Of a DNA stretch of 64,000 nt, positions 35,521 to 48,350 are shown in pieces. The DNA is from Cardinalis cardinalis. Taxonomy: Eukaryota > Chordata > Aves > Passeriformes > Cardinalidae. Made by a program: the position numbers and the translations under genes. Where the stretch lies: contig JACDOX010000009.1 in NCBI GenBank assembly GCA_014549065.1, positions 6,572,131 to 6,636,130 on the forward strand. The letters are read 5' to 3'. The notes under the pieces are model-generated. The model was not told where the DNA came from and ran no database searches. It saw only the letters and a list, made by a program, of their open reading frames with translations. The number at the start of each line of letters is the position of its first letter. Within the stretch, counting starts at the first letter, position 1.

Positions 35521-36978
35521 TGGCCACGCTGCTGAGGGCAGGGACCCAGGAGGGCCAGCTGGAGAAGCCCCTGGAGGGTCCTTGTCTCCGGAGTCCCTGG
35601 GCTCCTGCACTCCTCCTGGGACGTGCTGCTGGGAGGCTGGAGCTGGCTCTGGCAGGAGCTTTCTGCAGCTCAGCTATCAGTGAGCAGTGCAGGCGCCAAG
35701 AGGGACTTGTGTTCTGTCCCCTCATACAGTGCCAGCAGATGAACTTACCCTGTCACTCCCTGTGCCCCATCTGTTACACTGGGATGTTGCATCTGACTGA
35801 ATAGGCAGCAACTGTTTAGGGATTTTTCTATTCTACACAATTTTTTGTTTAGTGGGCATGACTGGTTTCATTAATACTTAGCTGAACATCATCTCACGCA
35901 TGGTCTGATTGTAAGAGAGGAAAATAAAAAGCAATATAGGAGTGTTTTCTGAACTGTTGGAAACTGATTTGTCTTTATGAAAATGATGCAATTTGTACTT
36001 GACTATTTTGCTAGATAGTGGCGTGCAAAGTCCAACCCAAACTCTGGATGTTTAGCGTTGATTTCAGTATTGTACCTTCACTCTCCTCCTACAGGAGAAC
36101 TGTAAAATAATTAACAAAGTTGGCATTTGAATGTGTGAACTGGCGAATCAGTGGGTAGTTATTGCCATAAAGTTGTTACTTGAAGATCTCAGCAGGTTTA
36201 GGTAAACATCTTTGGACTATTTTTCTATGCGATTTCTTCAGGCAGACATGTGAGAGACTTTTTTGTTGCTTTAAGGGTAATGCTGAGGACTATGAGAAGC
36301 AGTGAAGTATAGGCAGAAGGATAAATAAATAAAATCTTACCAGACTGATAAAGACTGAATTCTGCTTGTCTCCAAACAGGAAAAAGACTAATTTATTGAG
36401 AAACTCACTATCAAGAGGAAGACTCGAGTCAATGCATGCAGGAAATTCTTCTGTGTTACAGTCTGTGATTTTGCTATCACANATCCCATGCTCCATGGGC
36501 CATTTGCTCTGCTCTAGGATGATGGGATATATTTGCTGATTTCATCTCTGTTGAAAGTCCCTTTAGGAGTAGGTGACTACCCAGAGGCTACTGTAGGCTT
36601 GGAGAGTTTCTAGGTATTTGGAGTGTGGTATTGCTGGTGTGAGCAGTTGTGTGTGTCTGTGGGAGCTTAAATCAGCTTGGTGCTGTTAATAAAAAGGAGT
36701 ACAAAAGGGCCCAAGGGTGGCAGTGGACNCTGCAATGGAGTGTATTGCTAAACAAGGGATGTGAACATTTCTGTAGCTGTTCATATGTTTATGTAGTGAT
36801 ATAGAAGCCTTTATCAGCACTGGCCTGCTCTTGTGTTGAGGTATTGTGCTTGTACTCAGGGATAGAACTGCAGCTCTCCAGGGCAAGTGTATGAGGTGAA
36901 AAAGTTAAGTAAATGGGATAAGGAAAAACATACCCTGGTTTTTCCAGGGATACTTTGCTACCAGAGAAACAAAACAAC

Positions 36979-37015
36979 ACCCCCCCACCCCACCTACCCC
37001 CACGTCACCCCCCCA
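36979..37015. repeat. C-rich low-complexity tract
   Basis: A run of C broken by single A, T or G bases, with clusters of five to seven C. Confidence 0.9.
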
Positions 37016-37822
37016 GCAGTCCCANCACTCACTGATTTATTGGGTTTTGCAGGGTTTCCTGAGGGTTGGGTCATGTACTGCTTCCCAGACACTGTGGGCT
37101 AACTGGGCAAGGTTTGCCTGTAATGCAGAATTCATTAGCTTGTGGCTTTCCACACCCTAGCAAATGGAAATGTATTGATTGTCAAAATCATAAGTCGTTT
37201 TTTGAGCCATGCTTCCTCCATCCTGGGTAGAATTAGGATGAAGAGTAATGTTCACCTTTNCCCTCTCCAAGTCCATAGTTTCTGCTGCCCTGATAGCTAA
37301 TGGCTGCATCTTCAGTTAGTGCCTGATTCTGGCACCAGGTACACGTTAAACCATTTAAAGCTGTTAACAGCAATTTGTGTCTCCTGCTGAGCTTCCTTTT
37401 GCAACCTTCTGCTCCACTGACTCTGTCCCACCAGCCAAGGGCTTGGGTATTGTGTGATCCAACCGTATGGCAGGCAGCAGGGGACTCGCGGTGCTGTGCG
37501 GGGGTTTGGCCCGAGCTGCTGCTGCAGTTTTTAGCATTCTGTAAAGCTTCCTTAGGGTGCAGTGGTGAAGGGACATCTGCGCAGACCTCTCTTGAGTTTT
37601 GGNGGTAGGTGGGAGAGAGGGGAACATGAAAGAAGATATACAGCAAATGGCTCTTCCATCCTTGTGCTAATTCCATATGAAGAGAATGTAATCATTAGTG
37701 CCTATGCCTCCTATTGTGCTTCCTCTCTTTTGTTAGGCAGCATGACTGAATTTTATACCCCACAATATTTCAGTTTTCTAGAGCATGTCTTGTTCAAATG
37801 GTCTTCCAGAATTGGAACTTGT

Positions 37823-37839
37823 ACTCTCTCTCTCTCTCA
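37823..37839. repeat. (CT)n repeat
   Basis: About eight CT units; short and perfect. Confidence 0.9.
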
Positions 37840-37984
37840 CCTTTGAAGGAAATTTACAAGTGTTGTGATTATAGTTTAGTGTAGAACATAAATTAAATTT
37901 GTATTTAACAGTTGCTTTGAAATTTTTTTACAAGCTTCTTATAAAAATAATTTCAAGGAATGAGTCTTTCTTTCAGTTATTCCT

Positions 37985-38700
37985 CATTTCTGAAGGGACC
38001 TGNAAGATCATGTAGTTCCGACATGGGCAGGGACTCCTTCCACTAGACCAGGTTGCTCAGCTCCATCCAATCTGACCTTGAACATTTCCAGGGTTGGGGT
38101 ATCCACAACTTCTCTGGGCAACATGTTCCAGTGTCTCACCATCCTCACAGTAAATAANCTTTTCCTAATATGTAATTTAAACTTACTATCTTTCTGTTTG
38201 GAGCTATTCCCCCTTGTCCTGACACTACAAGCCCTTGTTAAATGTCTCTCCATCTTTCTTGTAGGCTCCCATCAGCTACTGTAAGGTTGCAATTTGTTCA
38301 CTCCAAAACCTTCCCTTTTCCAGGCTGAACAATCCCAATTATCTCTGCCTTTCCTCATAGGAAAGGGGCTCCATCACTCTAATCAGCTTACTGGCCCTGC
38401 TCTGGGCTTGCTCCAACAGGTCCATGTCCTTCCTGAACTGNGGACCCCAAAGCTGGGTGCTGTGTTCCACGCTGGGTCTCTCTCACCAGAGCAGAGGGGC
38501 AGAATCCCCTCCCCTGCCCTGCTGCCCGTGCTGCTCTGGATGCAGCCCAGGGCACAGATGGCTTTCTGGGCTGTGAGTGCACATGGCTGGGTCATGTCCA
38601 GCCTTTCATCCACCAGCACCCCAAAGTCCATGGCAGGGCTGCTCCTGGTCTCTTCATTTCCCCAGCTTATATTAATACTACGGGTTGCCCCAACAAAATG
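37985..38700 (-). mobile_element. CR1 LINE fragment, reverse orientation
   Basis: On the minus strand this is the 3' region of CR1, about 715 bases long. In plus-strand order it shows TTGAACATTTCCAGGGTTGG near 38079, GTTCCAGTGTCTCACCATCC near 38125, CCCTTGTCCTGACACTACA near 38211, TCCAACAGGTCCATGTCCTT near 38412 and GGCTTTCTGGGCTGTGAGTG near 38561. This order matches avian CR1 read backwards. It is moderately diverged, with no intact reverse transcriptase frame. It is antisense to the host gene. Confidence 0.93.
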
Positions 38701-40829
38701 TGTTCAGAAATGTAAATAGTGGTGGAGAAAGAATCTGAAACAATCTGGCACTAATTACGTTGGAAACATTTAATCTAAAATATCATAATTCTTTATATAA
38801 TAGCTATCATAATGAAGTATGCTGAAAGTACTTTCAAGTCTTAGTGTAAAAAAGAAACATTTCTGTGCTTGATGCAATGCTCAGTATTGTATTTACCTGT
38901 TGTTAAAATGTTGATGAACTATTTTGGATCATAGGAATCATAAGAGAAGGTTACCCATGCACAGGCACTGTGCAGTCCAAACTTGTGCCTTCTATGTGTG
39001 TTTTACCTAAATGAATNCTGAGTTGGGTTTGGTGATCTCCACAGTTTCCACCCCCACTGAGCCTGTGAATTTATAAATAAAGTAGTCACAGTGNATGTAG
39101 GACACTTGTTGTTTAAGGCCAATATGGAAGACAGGAATTGCAGAAAGACCCTGAGGCTTTGTTAGATTTGAAATGGTTACGGAATCTGAGAAATTCATCC
39201 ACTTTTTGAATGGGTTAATTGTGAAAGCTTACAGATAAAAAAAGATGCGTAGCTCTTTTTGAAATCACTGAAAGAATATGTTGTTTTCCTTAAATTTGGT
39301 TCACTACTTCAGCTTCTGTGTTCATGTAGAAGCCTAGAAGAATATGTATCCTCAAACACCGACAGCTGGATAGCTGTGGAGCCAACCAAGGATTGTTCGT
39401 AATAACATTCTGTGAGAAAGATAAGGATGTTTCTGAATAAGGGGCCATACAAAGAAAGGGCAGCACTTTGCTGAGACTAGTTTTGGTTTGGGATCCTGGA
39501 GATAGGCAAAACACCGTACAGTACAAGTGCAGGAATGAGGNTGAGAATTGGGCCTGAAATGTTGACCAAAGGCCAGCCCAGTCATCAAGACTGGTCATCA
39601 TTTGGTGGTCATAAAGACCAACAAAGCTCTCCAACCCTTTTCAGAAGGGTCTAGAAGATTAGACTGCCCATGATAGCTAATTGGCATTGAAAGTGAGAAA
39701 CATATCTCCAGGGTGGGCATAATTTACTAATAAAATTTTGTATGCTCTTGTGGACCCTGTGACATTTGTCACGAGTATCTCTGAGTCTTGGTGCTCCCTT
39801 TCCATAAGGGTGGGATGCCACATGCTTTGTTTACAACTTAGGAGTGAATGATAGTTTTTGCTAAAGCATGAAACTAAGTATTAGGTAGGCCTAGTCTCTG
39901 ACTCCTGTAGTGTTGAATATATCACTGAATTTTTATGCTCGTATTCAAATTTCATAAAATAGACAGCAAGCTGGTAATTATTTTCAGTCATCTCGATGTG
40001 TGAAGTAGTTTGGCATACAGAGCTATTGGCTGGGTNGCTTGGAACATGTCTATCCTGCTGCATAAAATGAACTTACGCTTTTTTCCAGGTATTGTCATGT
40101 ATGGGGAGTTCTACTGACTTGAATAGTAAAATGTGTTGTACTGCAGAGATTGTCCTGCTAACTTGGATTATTCATAAAAAAAATAATGAAAAAAAATAGT
40201 GTAAAAAACCAGGTTCTTAGCTCTGATAATATGCTCTTAGGGAAGATCTCTTTATGAAAGGCAGAGCCTTTTATATGTGTTTGTCAAGGAGAGGAATGAG
40301 AAGTAAGTATAAAGGATTTGGAGACTGGATGCACTCAGATAACTAGTGAAGGGATAAAGCACTTCAGAAGTTACTATTTTGATTCAGTCACAGTNGTGAA
40401 CAAAGATACCTCATAATTGCTGTGGAATTTTAGGCCTTCACCTATGACTCTTTTGCGCTTTCAGGTGCAAAAGGGTTTTCTTGTATTAAGTACATATGGA
40501 ATTACTGGACTACAGTAAATAGAATAAAGTTATTTCCCTGTTGCAATATGCTGTGGAGTCTTTNACTCTTATATAGAAGTCATAATTTCACTACTAGTTC
40601 TAGGGATCAGCAATTCCTGGGTGTAGTATTCACCTATATAGCTCTTGAACTAAAAACAAGTAATGTTGCCTAAAATCTGGGTTTCATAAGTGTTGAGGGC
40701 ATTCTNGAAGGACTGTGTGTAGAAACAGAATTTTGATGAAATTATTTGCATCAGAGGTTTATGTGGTTTAAATTGAAAGNGTTTTCCAATTAAAGGTTTT
40801 GAATTTCAAAAAGGCAGACTGAGAAACTG
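38701..40829 (+). other. PPP1R9A: PPP1R9A intron, no exon seen
   Basis: A+T-rich intron sequence with scattered Ns. No repeat family or exon recognised. The open frame at 39290-39634 on the minus strand contains N and matches nothing known to me. Confidence 0.6.
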
Positions 40830-41940
40830 TAGGGAAATGGTTTGAAATTAGCTGAACCAAAGAGCAAAGGGAACTCTTTGATTCAGNATTAGAAAAAGTG
40901 CGTAGGATTTTCATCCCAACAAAAAGCAGACTATACAAGCAGAATGATTGCAGACCTAATCAGAAGAAAAGTCAGCCAAAGAGAACATCATAAGTTAGCC
41001 AAGAACTTGGAAGGAGTGGCAGAAGTGGTTGTTGAAAAAATGAAGAATGTCATAAGAGTTCAAAAGTCTTAAATGTGACTAAGGAGTTGCCAGAAGTCAA
41101 GCTGAGTTTGACCTTGTAAAGGAAAATAGTCCAAGTAGTAAAAAGCTATTAATCCATTAAAATTCAACAAGAAAGGAGGGTGGGTGTTATGNAGTGAGTA
41201 TGAAGTTATGGTTAGAGTTATCACCTCCAGTTTATTGTGGAAATTCATATTGTGAAATGAAGAAGAAACCTACAGGTTCCTAGGGCTCAGGTTTGTATGG
41301 GGCTTGGTCAAAGAAGCTGTGTTTTAGAAAATCTTGTAGCATATATTTCAAAACTAAAAGAGCACTATCAAAGTAGAAATGGTACTGCAGAACAGCAAAT
41401 TTAATAGCTGTTTTTCAGAAAGTAGAAGAAAGATGGTTCTGACTGCCTGAAAATGACTAATTTTTTTTCCCCATAGCAAAGCGATAGAGAGCACTTTTTA
41501 AAGAATCAAAGGCAGAGAGGCAAATGGAGTACATGTAAATGGATTTATCAGAGGTAGTATATGCCAGACTAAATTAGGATCTGCCTTTGATAAGATAAAA
41601 GACCTTGTTAAAAATTTCAGTAATTCTGTCTCAGGAANTTGGAGCATGCTAATGACACTTAGTTTTGGCAGAAAGTGGGGAAGCCTGATCATTGCATAGG
41701 ATTACAGCAAAATATGGGTGACTGTGAGAACTTGAGTGGTGGGGATAGATTTATGAGCTAAGAACTTTCACAGTGAACTAGTGACTCGTTTGTAGGGGAT
41801 GGCAGCTAAGGAGAAAGCCACTTTGATGTGCTCCCACAGAATGACNGCAGCAACCCGTGATGTGATGCAGCTGTGAGGAAGGCAAATGGCATTCGAGATA
41901 ACATGAAGCAAAATATTTTAGAAGCAGTAGGGAATTATGG
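40830..41940 (+). mobile_element. Old LINE-like (probably CR1-group) fragment
   Basis: Strongly diverged, A-rich sequence that in places parallels ORF2 of old CR1 subfamilies. Examples are a stretch with ATCTGCCTTTGATAAGATAAA near 41580, like the LINE KAFDKV region, and GCTGTGAGGAAGGCAAATGG near 41870, like the CR1 block that precedes the 3' region. The boundaries are rough and no frame is open. Part of this may be ordinary intron DNA. Confidence 0.4.
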
Positions 41941-42012
41941 ATTTTATATATGGAATTATTATGTATATGGAATTATTATATATATGGAATTATTATATAT
42001 ATGGAATTATTC
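41941..42012. repeat. A+T-rich minisatellite
   Basis: About four copies of a 16-18-base unit built on TATATGGAATTATTA. It is compositionally simple and directly follows the old LINE-like stretch. Confidence 0.9.
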
Positions 42013-43739
42013 ATTTTATAACTTGCCAAGAAGACTTCATCTGGACCATGTCTGATGTTTCAGGCATGTGGGTTTGCAGGGAGAGCTGTAGCAACTTGAT
42101 GCGCATATGTGTCTTTTTCTTGGTTAATTCTATCCTAAAACAGGGGCCTTAAGTAACTTATCTTGCTCATTGAGTGATGCACAAGGCCTGAAAAGGACCA
42201 TTATTGCATTTCTGTACTCAGATGTAAAGGCACCTGAAAACTAAGTGGCAACATTCCACTTTTCAGATGGAATTGAATGTTTTCCAACTAAGATTAAAGA
42301 ATTTTAACAGAAGGCACTCTTCCTACGTTCCTGATAGACTACTCTATTGTGTAGTAGTGTCTGTTAATTTTTTAAAGTGTTGCAATTACCTTTAGCTCTG
42401 CTAACCTTGAAGGCCACAAATAATCTATTAAAAAGAGTACCAGACATTCCTGTAATTAAATGTTACAAAGTAATGGATGTTATTCTGTGGTGTCTTTTTT
42501 AATATAGAAAGTGTTCTATTGGGAGAAGCTAATTTTACTTGAGTTAGTTANGAGAGTTGATTCAAGAGAGCCATCAGATCCACCCAGATAATTCCATATG
42601 ATAAAGTTAGTGGAAAGTGTGAATGCAGAATTTATCTCCAAGACCTGTTTGCCTTGTGCTATTATACATAAAGCTGTGCTTCTTAGTCTGTGCACATCTG
42701 TAACTTCTGATGTTCCACTTTGCAGTTTCCATCTGCCTTAATATTCAGTGAATAATCTCAAGGGCATAAGATGCTGGTTCACATTGAAAGGATATCATCC
42801 AGTATTCAATCTATGCTGCATGTAGACCTAGGGACTTCTATTTGATAAAATCACTGTATTTCACATTAGTTGTTTGAAAGCAATAAACTGTAGAGGCTTT
42901 TAAAAGTCATGCTGTCAAACTCCTCTCTAATTTATCTAATTCATGGCCTTTATGATAAAGCATTAGGATTTTTTTATCTAGCGTGTAATCATCTTTACAT
43001 CTTGATAAGCTTGCAGTCATCTTTAAGATGGATGGTGATATATTTAGGCNCTGACATACTCTAGATTCCTTAGATGTGTAGAATCTGACATACCTATTAA
43101 TTCTACCTTCTTAAAAGCCCAAAGATACTTTCTCATTAGTGTTGGCTTGAGTGATTGCCCAGTAGATTTCATTGTGCATGGACCGTTTAAATAGAATATT
43201 CAAAATATGTTAGTGTTGTATTTTTTGCAAGGGCAAAAAATGCAGAGAGAACACATTAATCCAGAGGTTTAGAGCCCTCTTGAAAAAAGCTGGTAATTTA
43301 GCAGTATGGCAAAGTGCACTAACACAAATGAGAATGTTTCAGTATGACATTTGATAGGAAGAGACTACCAGACCATGTAGCTCTTTATTCCCCTTTGCCC
43401 AGCCATTTTCCTCTGAAGTAGTTGCTCAGTTTTATCTTTCTTAATTTAGTAGATTGACTGAAAAATGCATCCTTGATGTTTTGCACATTTCTTTCATGTT
43501 AATATTTGAGTTGGGGGGGAGGGAAATACCATTAAAAAGAGGGGCTCTTTTTTTCTTCCTTTTATTTATTTTCGTTTTCTCTCTTTTTGTATGGCCAGTG
43601 AAAAATTCTCCAAGCTTAACAGCTGTAGATGCAAAATAACTGCTGAGACTTACTGTGGTTTATTGCAATGCATGACACAGTCATTACCAGTAAGTCTTGA
43701 CCTTGTGGCCTAAAAGGGGAAAAAAAGGGGAAGTGCCTA
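42013..43739 (+). other. PPP1R9A: PPP1R9A intron, no exon seen
   Basis: A+T-rich single-copy sequence; nothing recognised. A T/C-rich run lies near 43545-43585. Confidence 0.6.
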
Positions 43740-44650
43740 ATCAACCTCATAACCATCTACAAAGAAATGACTGGCTTAATAGGTGGGGGGAGAGCTGTGG
43801 CTTTGTGTACATTCGCTTCAGTAAGGCTTTTGACACAACATATTCACAGAGAAGCTTGTTAAAGATGGGCTAGACGAGCAGACAGTGAGGTAGGTTTGAA
43901 ACTGGCTGAACAGAGAGGTGAGAAGCCACAAACCTCATGAAGTTCAGCAGAGAGAGGTGCAAAGTCCTGTGCCTGGCCCCATGCATCATTGTGTCCTTGG
44001 GACCATCCAGAGGGTGGATCCTCTTCAGCTTTGCAGAAGAGGCTCCAGGGTGCTAGACTAGTGGAACGCGAGTCAGCCATGTGCTCNTGTAATGAGGAAA
44101 GCTGGTTGTGTTCTGGGCTGGGTTGGCATGAGTGCTGCCATCAGGTCAATGGAGGTGATCCCTCCTCCATACCACTGAGGCCACGTGTGGAGTTCTGGGC
44201 CCTATTCCAGACTTCCCAGCATAGAGGACTGGAGAAAGCTCAGAGAAGGCCCATTAAGATGATTACAGGTCTGGAGCATCTCTCCAGTGAAGAAAGGCTG
44301 AGAGAGCTGGGACTCCAGGAGAAGTGAAGACTCAATGGTCTTAACAACGTATATAAATTCTTCAAGGGAGGGTGCAAGGAAAACAGAGCCAAGCTCTTTC
44401 CAGTTATGCCAAATGACAGGGTGGGCACCAGCTGAAACACAGGAGGTTCCTGTCAACATCAGGAAACGCTTTCCCTGTGAGGGTGACTGAGCACTGGTTC
44501 CCAGAGGCTATGGATACTCCATCTTTGGAGATATTTAAAAGCTGTCTGGCCATGGTCCTGGGCNAGGACTGCTATGCTTCAGCTTGGGGATTGGACCAGA
44601 TGACCTTTGTAGATCCCTTCAAGTTTGAGCCATCATGTGGTTCTGTTGCT
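43740..44650 (+). mobile_element. CR1 LINE fragment with degraded ORF2 C-terminus and 3' region
   Basis: Begins near a reverse transcriptase block equivalent to CR1 FSKAFDT (TTCAGTAAGGCTTTTGACAC near 43818). It continues through TCATGAAGTTCAGCAGAG near 43936, GGAGTTCTGGGCCCTATTCC near 44190, AAAGGCTGAGAGAGCTGGGA near 44293 and TCCATCTTTGGAGATATTTA near 44518. It ends around TTCAAGTTTGAGCCATCATG. Frameshifts and stops break the frame. It lies in the same orientation as the host gene. Confidence 0.93.
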
Positions 44651-47600
44651 TCGTTTAGATCAGAGAAAAACTATTTTCCTAATAGTGAATTTTGGAAANG
44701 GAAGCAGCTAAATTGCATCCAAAATAAACTATCCTAATTTTATTATTTTTAAAATATACTAAGCGACTTCTTGGATTATTTGTCAGGCTTTAAGACTGCA
44801 TGGTTTTGCAAATCCAAAGATGGTGCAGCAGCTCCAGTAGGTTTAATTGTAGTAGTTAATGTTGTTTAAATCTATATGAGTATTTTAGTAAGAGTTCAGT
44901 GCATAAAGCTTAAATTCTTACTTTGAAATTAGAGATGGTTAAGTTTAAAGATTGATACTAGACTTCTAATGCTTCTTGTTCATGAGAANCTAGGCCCACC
45001 ACTGCTAAGAAAGGATTTTAAGGGGTTTTTTGGACATATTTGGTTGTATGCATAAGCAGATTGACCTAACCTTTNAAGTAACATTTAATAAGGCAAAAGA
45101 TTTTGGGGAAATATTTAAACAAATATTATGAGTTTAATTTTTATGAGGAAAAGGAAAAATTTAAAACTGCCTTTACAAAAATAAAACTGTTGAGGAGTAG
45201 TGTTCATTTGCAGCAGAGGGAAAGCCCACCAACATTTTGCATGGAGCAGTAGTTGAGGTCTGGATGGCTAGGGTAAGCCTTGACTGGAGTGGGAATTCCT
45301 TGATTGGAATGGGAGTGTGATCTGATGCCCAGTTGAGTCCAAATACTCAAAAGCTGTGGTTAAACAAATGAATAATCTCATCCTGGGCTGTACACTTTTA
45401 AGTGAAATCTTTGAATTACTCCCTTTGTAAAATGTACGAAGTGGCTGATTTTGTCTAGTGTATCTAGTTTATCTCTCCAGTAGTGAAGGAGAGAGGCATT
45501 TTGCTGCCCTTGTAAAGCTTAACAGCTCCCGGAAGAGAGANCAATGTGTGTGTCTGGAGATGACCAACAGCCATTTCTGAAACATAAGAGAGGTTAGTGA
45601 GAAGTTTTTTTGAATACTTCTTTGAAAAAAGGGTATAAAAGATAGCTAATAGAATCAATTGTTTCCACTCCTGTGGCTTTAAAGTGATTCTACTAAAGCA
45701 AGCCTCTTGTGCCCTTATATGATTTGCTTTATTCATTTTATTTCCTAGTGCAAAGGGTCACTTTGTGTCTCTGAGCCTCGAAGAACCACTGTAGTTAATC
45801 TGTTCNATTAAGAGCTCTGAGTTTCTGAGTTTGAGAAAGCTGGATTTAGCTTGAGAATGCTGTGCTGCTGGAAGCTAATCCAGCAGTGAGAAGCCTGGCA
45901 GCTTGGCAGGGGTGCTGGGTGAGCAGGGTGGTCTCGTGCCCCAGCTGGGCGCTGGGGTGGGGGCTCTGGCTGAACTGGGGCCGGGTCAGTACCCAGCACT
46001 GTGCCCCAGCAGGGTCCTGCTCCAGTTTTTGTAAGCCAGTGGTACTTGGCAGCACTTCACTCACAGCCTGTAGGACTCAAAGAAGCCAGAGAGCAGGTTT
46101 TTGGCCTTTTTTTAAGAGCTGGCTGCTTCCTGCTGCATTGGTAGTCCTTCAGTATAGCATTATCCAAAATACACTCTTACTTCACCATTTTGCCTCACTT
46201 GATTACCTGATGCTACCTGAGCATTGAAGAGATTTTTTAGTTTAAAAATGTAGTCTCTGCTTTTTCCTCTATTTCTTCCTTCCTCCCCAGGACCTCCACC
46301 CCCTCCCCTGCCATTGATTCTGGACATAACCAGAGCTGCAGTTTTGTGATGGCCTAGGACAGAATTTCCCCTTCTATCCTTGGTTAGCTTGTTTTCTAGG
46401 ATTACATACTTGGCATTTTGCATTGCATTAAAAAATTGAAAAGACAACAAAGAAGCTTTTTTAATAATTTAGTTTATAATTTTTTCATTGTTCTGTGCGG
46501 ATCCTGTTCACCATTCGAGTCAAGAATTTACTGTGGTACTTTCTCCACCAAGTTTTTTTGCAGCATTATATGTAGGTTTTGTTTATTNTATTTTATTATT
46601 TATAATAAATTTATAAATAATATGTGAAATATATAGCTTCATATTCATAGAAGCTCAATGAATGCNGTTCATTTTTTGGTTCTTGTACTGTCCACAGATT
46701 GTTCTGATCTCAGGCTTTGCTTTGATAGCTTGATTCTTTATTGTGTGAGAGACAACAAGATCTAGATGTGCCATATGTTCTATCACAGTTTTCCTTAAAA
46801 CTGTGGCTGAGACCTGAGAGGAGAAAAAGTGTTTTCTCTGGTCTGTGTTGTGTGGAGTATCTGCTTCATCTGACCAATTAATTCATAGGCAAATCTATTG
46901 CTACCACTTGAGGATACACTTGTACACCTAGAAAAATAAGAATTGAAAGAACAAACTTATTTGTGTATGCAGANACTTGACTAATAAAAGTTTGTAGCGG
47001 TAATTCTTCAGAATTTTTTGAAAGATAAATTTTTGTCTTAAAACCTCCATAATTTACTCTTATATTACAAACATAATGGTCCCAAGGGTATGGGACTTGC
47101 TTTAGCTGCAAGAATTTTTGCTGTGCAGGGTAAACCTGCCAGGAGGATGTAGCAAAGGTCTGTTAAAGGTAAGTATGTCATGACTTCTCTCTGGTATTAG
47201 GTATTTTTTTGTTCTCTTTTAAACAAGAGTGGTACTATAATCATGAAATACTAGATGAAATTCTTTGTCTTTTATTAGTGCTGAAATTCCAAGATACGAC
47301 ATTGCTTGGTGACTTGATGAATAATAGTTGTCATTTAATGACTGCCTAGGATTACATTGAAAATAAAGGTCAAAATTTTGTCTTTTTTCTCACTACTTGA
47401 AAAAACCACTAGTGGTAGATGAAATGGAGGACTGTTCCTCATAGCCCTTTTGGGGTTTGAGATTTTCTCAGGGTTTCAGATTTTATTACTTTTCTAAAGT
47501 GAAAAAAATGCAGTTGTGCAATAAGTTACATTTGAAACNTCTTACTTTGAAAGAACTGCTTCTGCTTACATCCNTATTTGTATATTTGGGGGAGACATCA

Positions 47601-48281
47601 GTGTCACCACCAGAAATAAGATATTTTTGGTACTCCTAGACATTGTGCAGCCCTTCATCATGCTACTGTCAGGAACTTGATCAGTAAATTAGTTCAGCAG
47701 TAGTGGTAATGGATTTCCAGGGATTATGCCACCAACTCTGATTGAGAGCACTGAGCTTGCATGCAAGGATTCCTGAGCGCCCCTGNACTACAGAATGCAA
47801 ACTATACTGCATAAGAATGGCAGACAGTGCTGCTGGAGACCATTATTACAACATCACTGAGTCCTGTGTCGTTTTCTGCACCATTTGGAATAACAAAAAA
47901 GTGATCAGTGTGCATTTGTAACAGGACACCTGGATAGAAGTGATCATGGCAGTGACCTAAAGAAATCCACAGCTACTTTTTTTTNATCTTTTTATGCGTT
48001 CAGCAGTGTTGAACAGAGCGGTCATTAGGAGAGTTGCAAAACAGACAGNGCTTCCTTTTCTCATGGATGTGTGACACCAAGTAAACTTAACAGAATGGGA
48101 AAGTTTGGAACAAACAGAAATTCAGAGAGTGGTGTAATACAGCAAAATCAAGTGACAATGTTAAAAAGCTTCTCAAATTGAGATGACTTAGGGGAATTTT
48201 TCTTAAAACTGGAAACATGATTATGATTATTAGAAGGTGACACTGAACCACTGCATGACTTGCCAGTGGACTTGCCACCTA

Positions 48282-48350
48282 TGAGACTGTAGAATATTTT
48301 TTAGCATATTGTAGAATATGTAGCAGTGAGACTGTAGGATATTTTTTAGC
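48282..48350. repeat. Direct duplication, period 45
   Basis: TGAGACTGTAGAATATTTTT at 48282 recurs with one change at 48327. Both copies continue into TAGC. Confidence 0.85.

Larger units (their letters stand above)
33274..37984 (+). other. PPP1R9A: PPP1R9A intron, first part
   Basis: Intron sequence without a second coding exon that I recognise. It holds a G+C-rich block with a 20-bp triplicate repeat (35461-35520), a C-rich tract (36979-37015) and a CT repeat (37823-37839). Open frames are scattered and unconserved in appearance. Confidence 0.75.

Noticed and set aside
35367..35804. 145-codon open frame in the intron
   Set aside because: G+C-driven, includes a tandem repeat translated in frame, no recognisable family.
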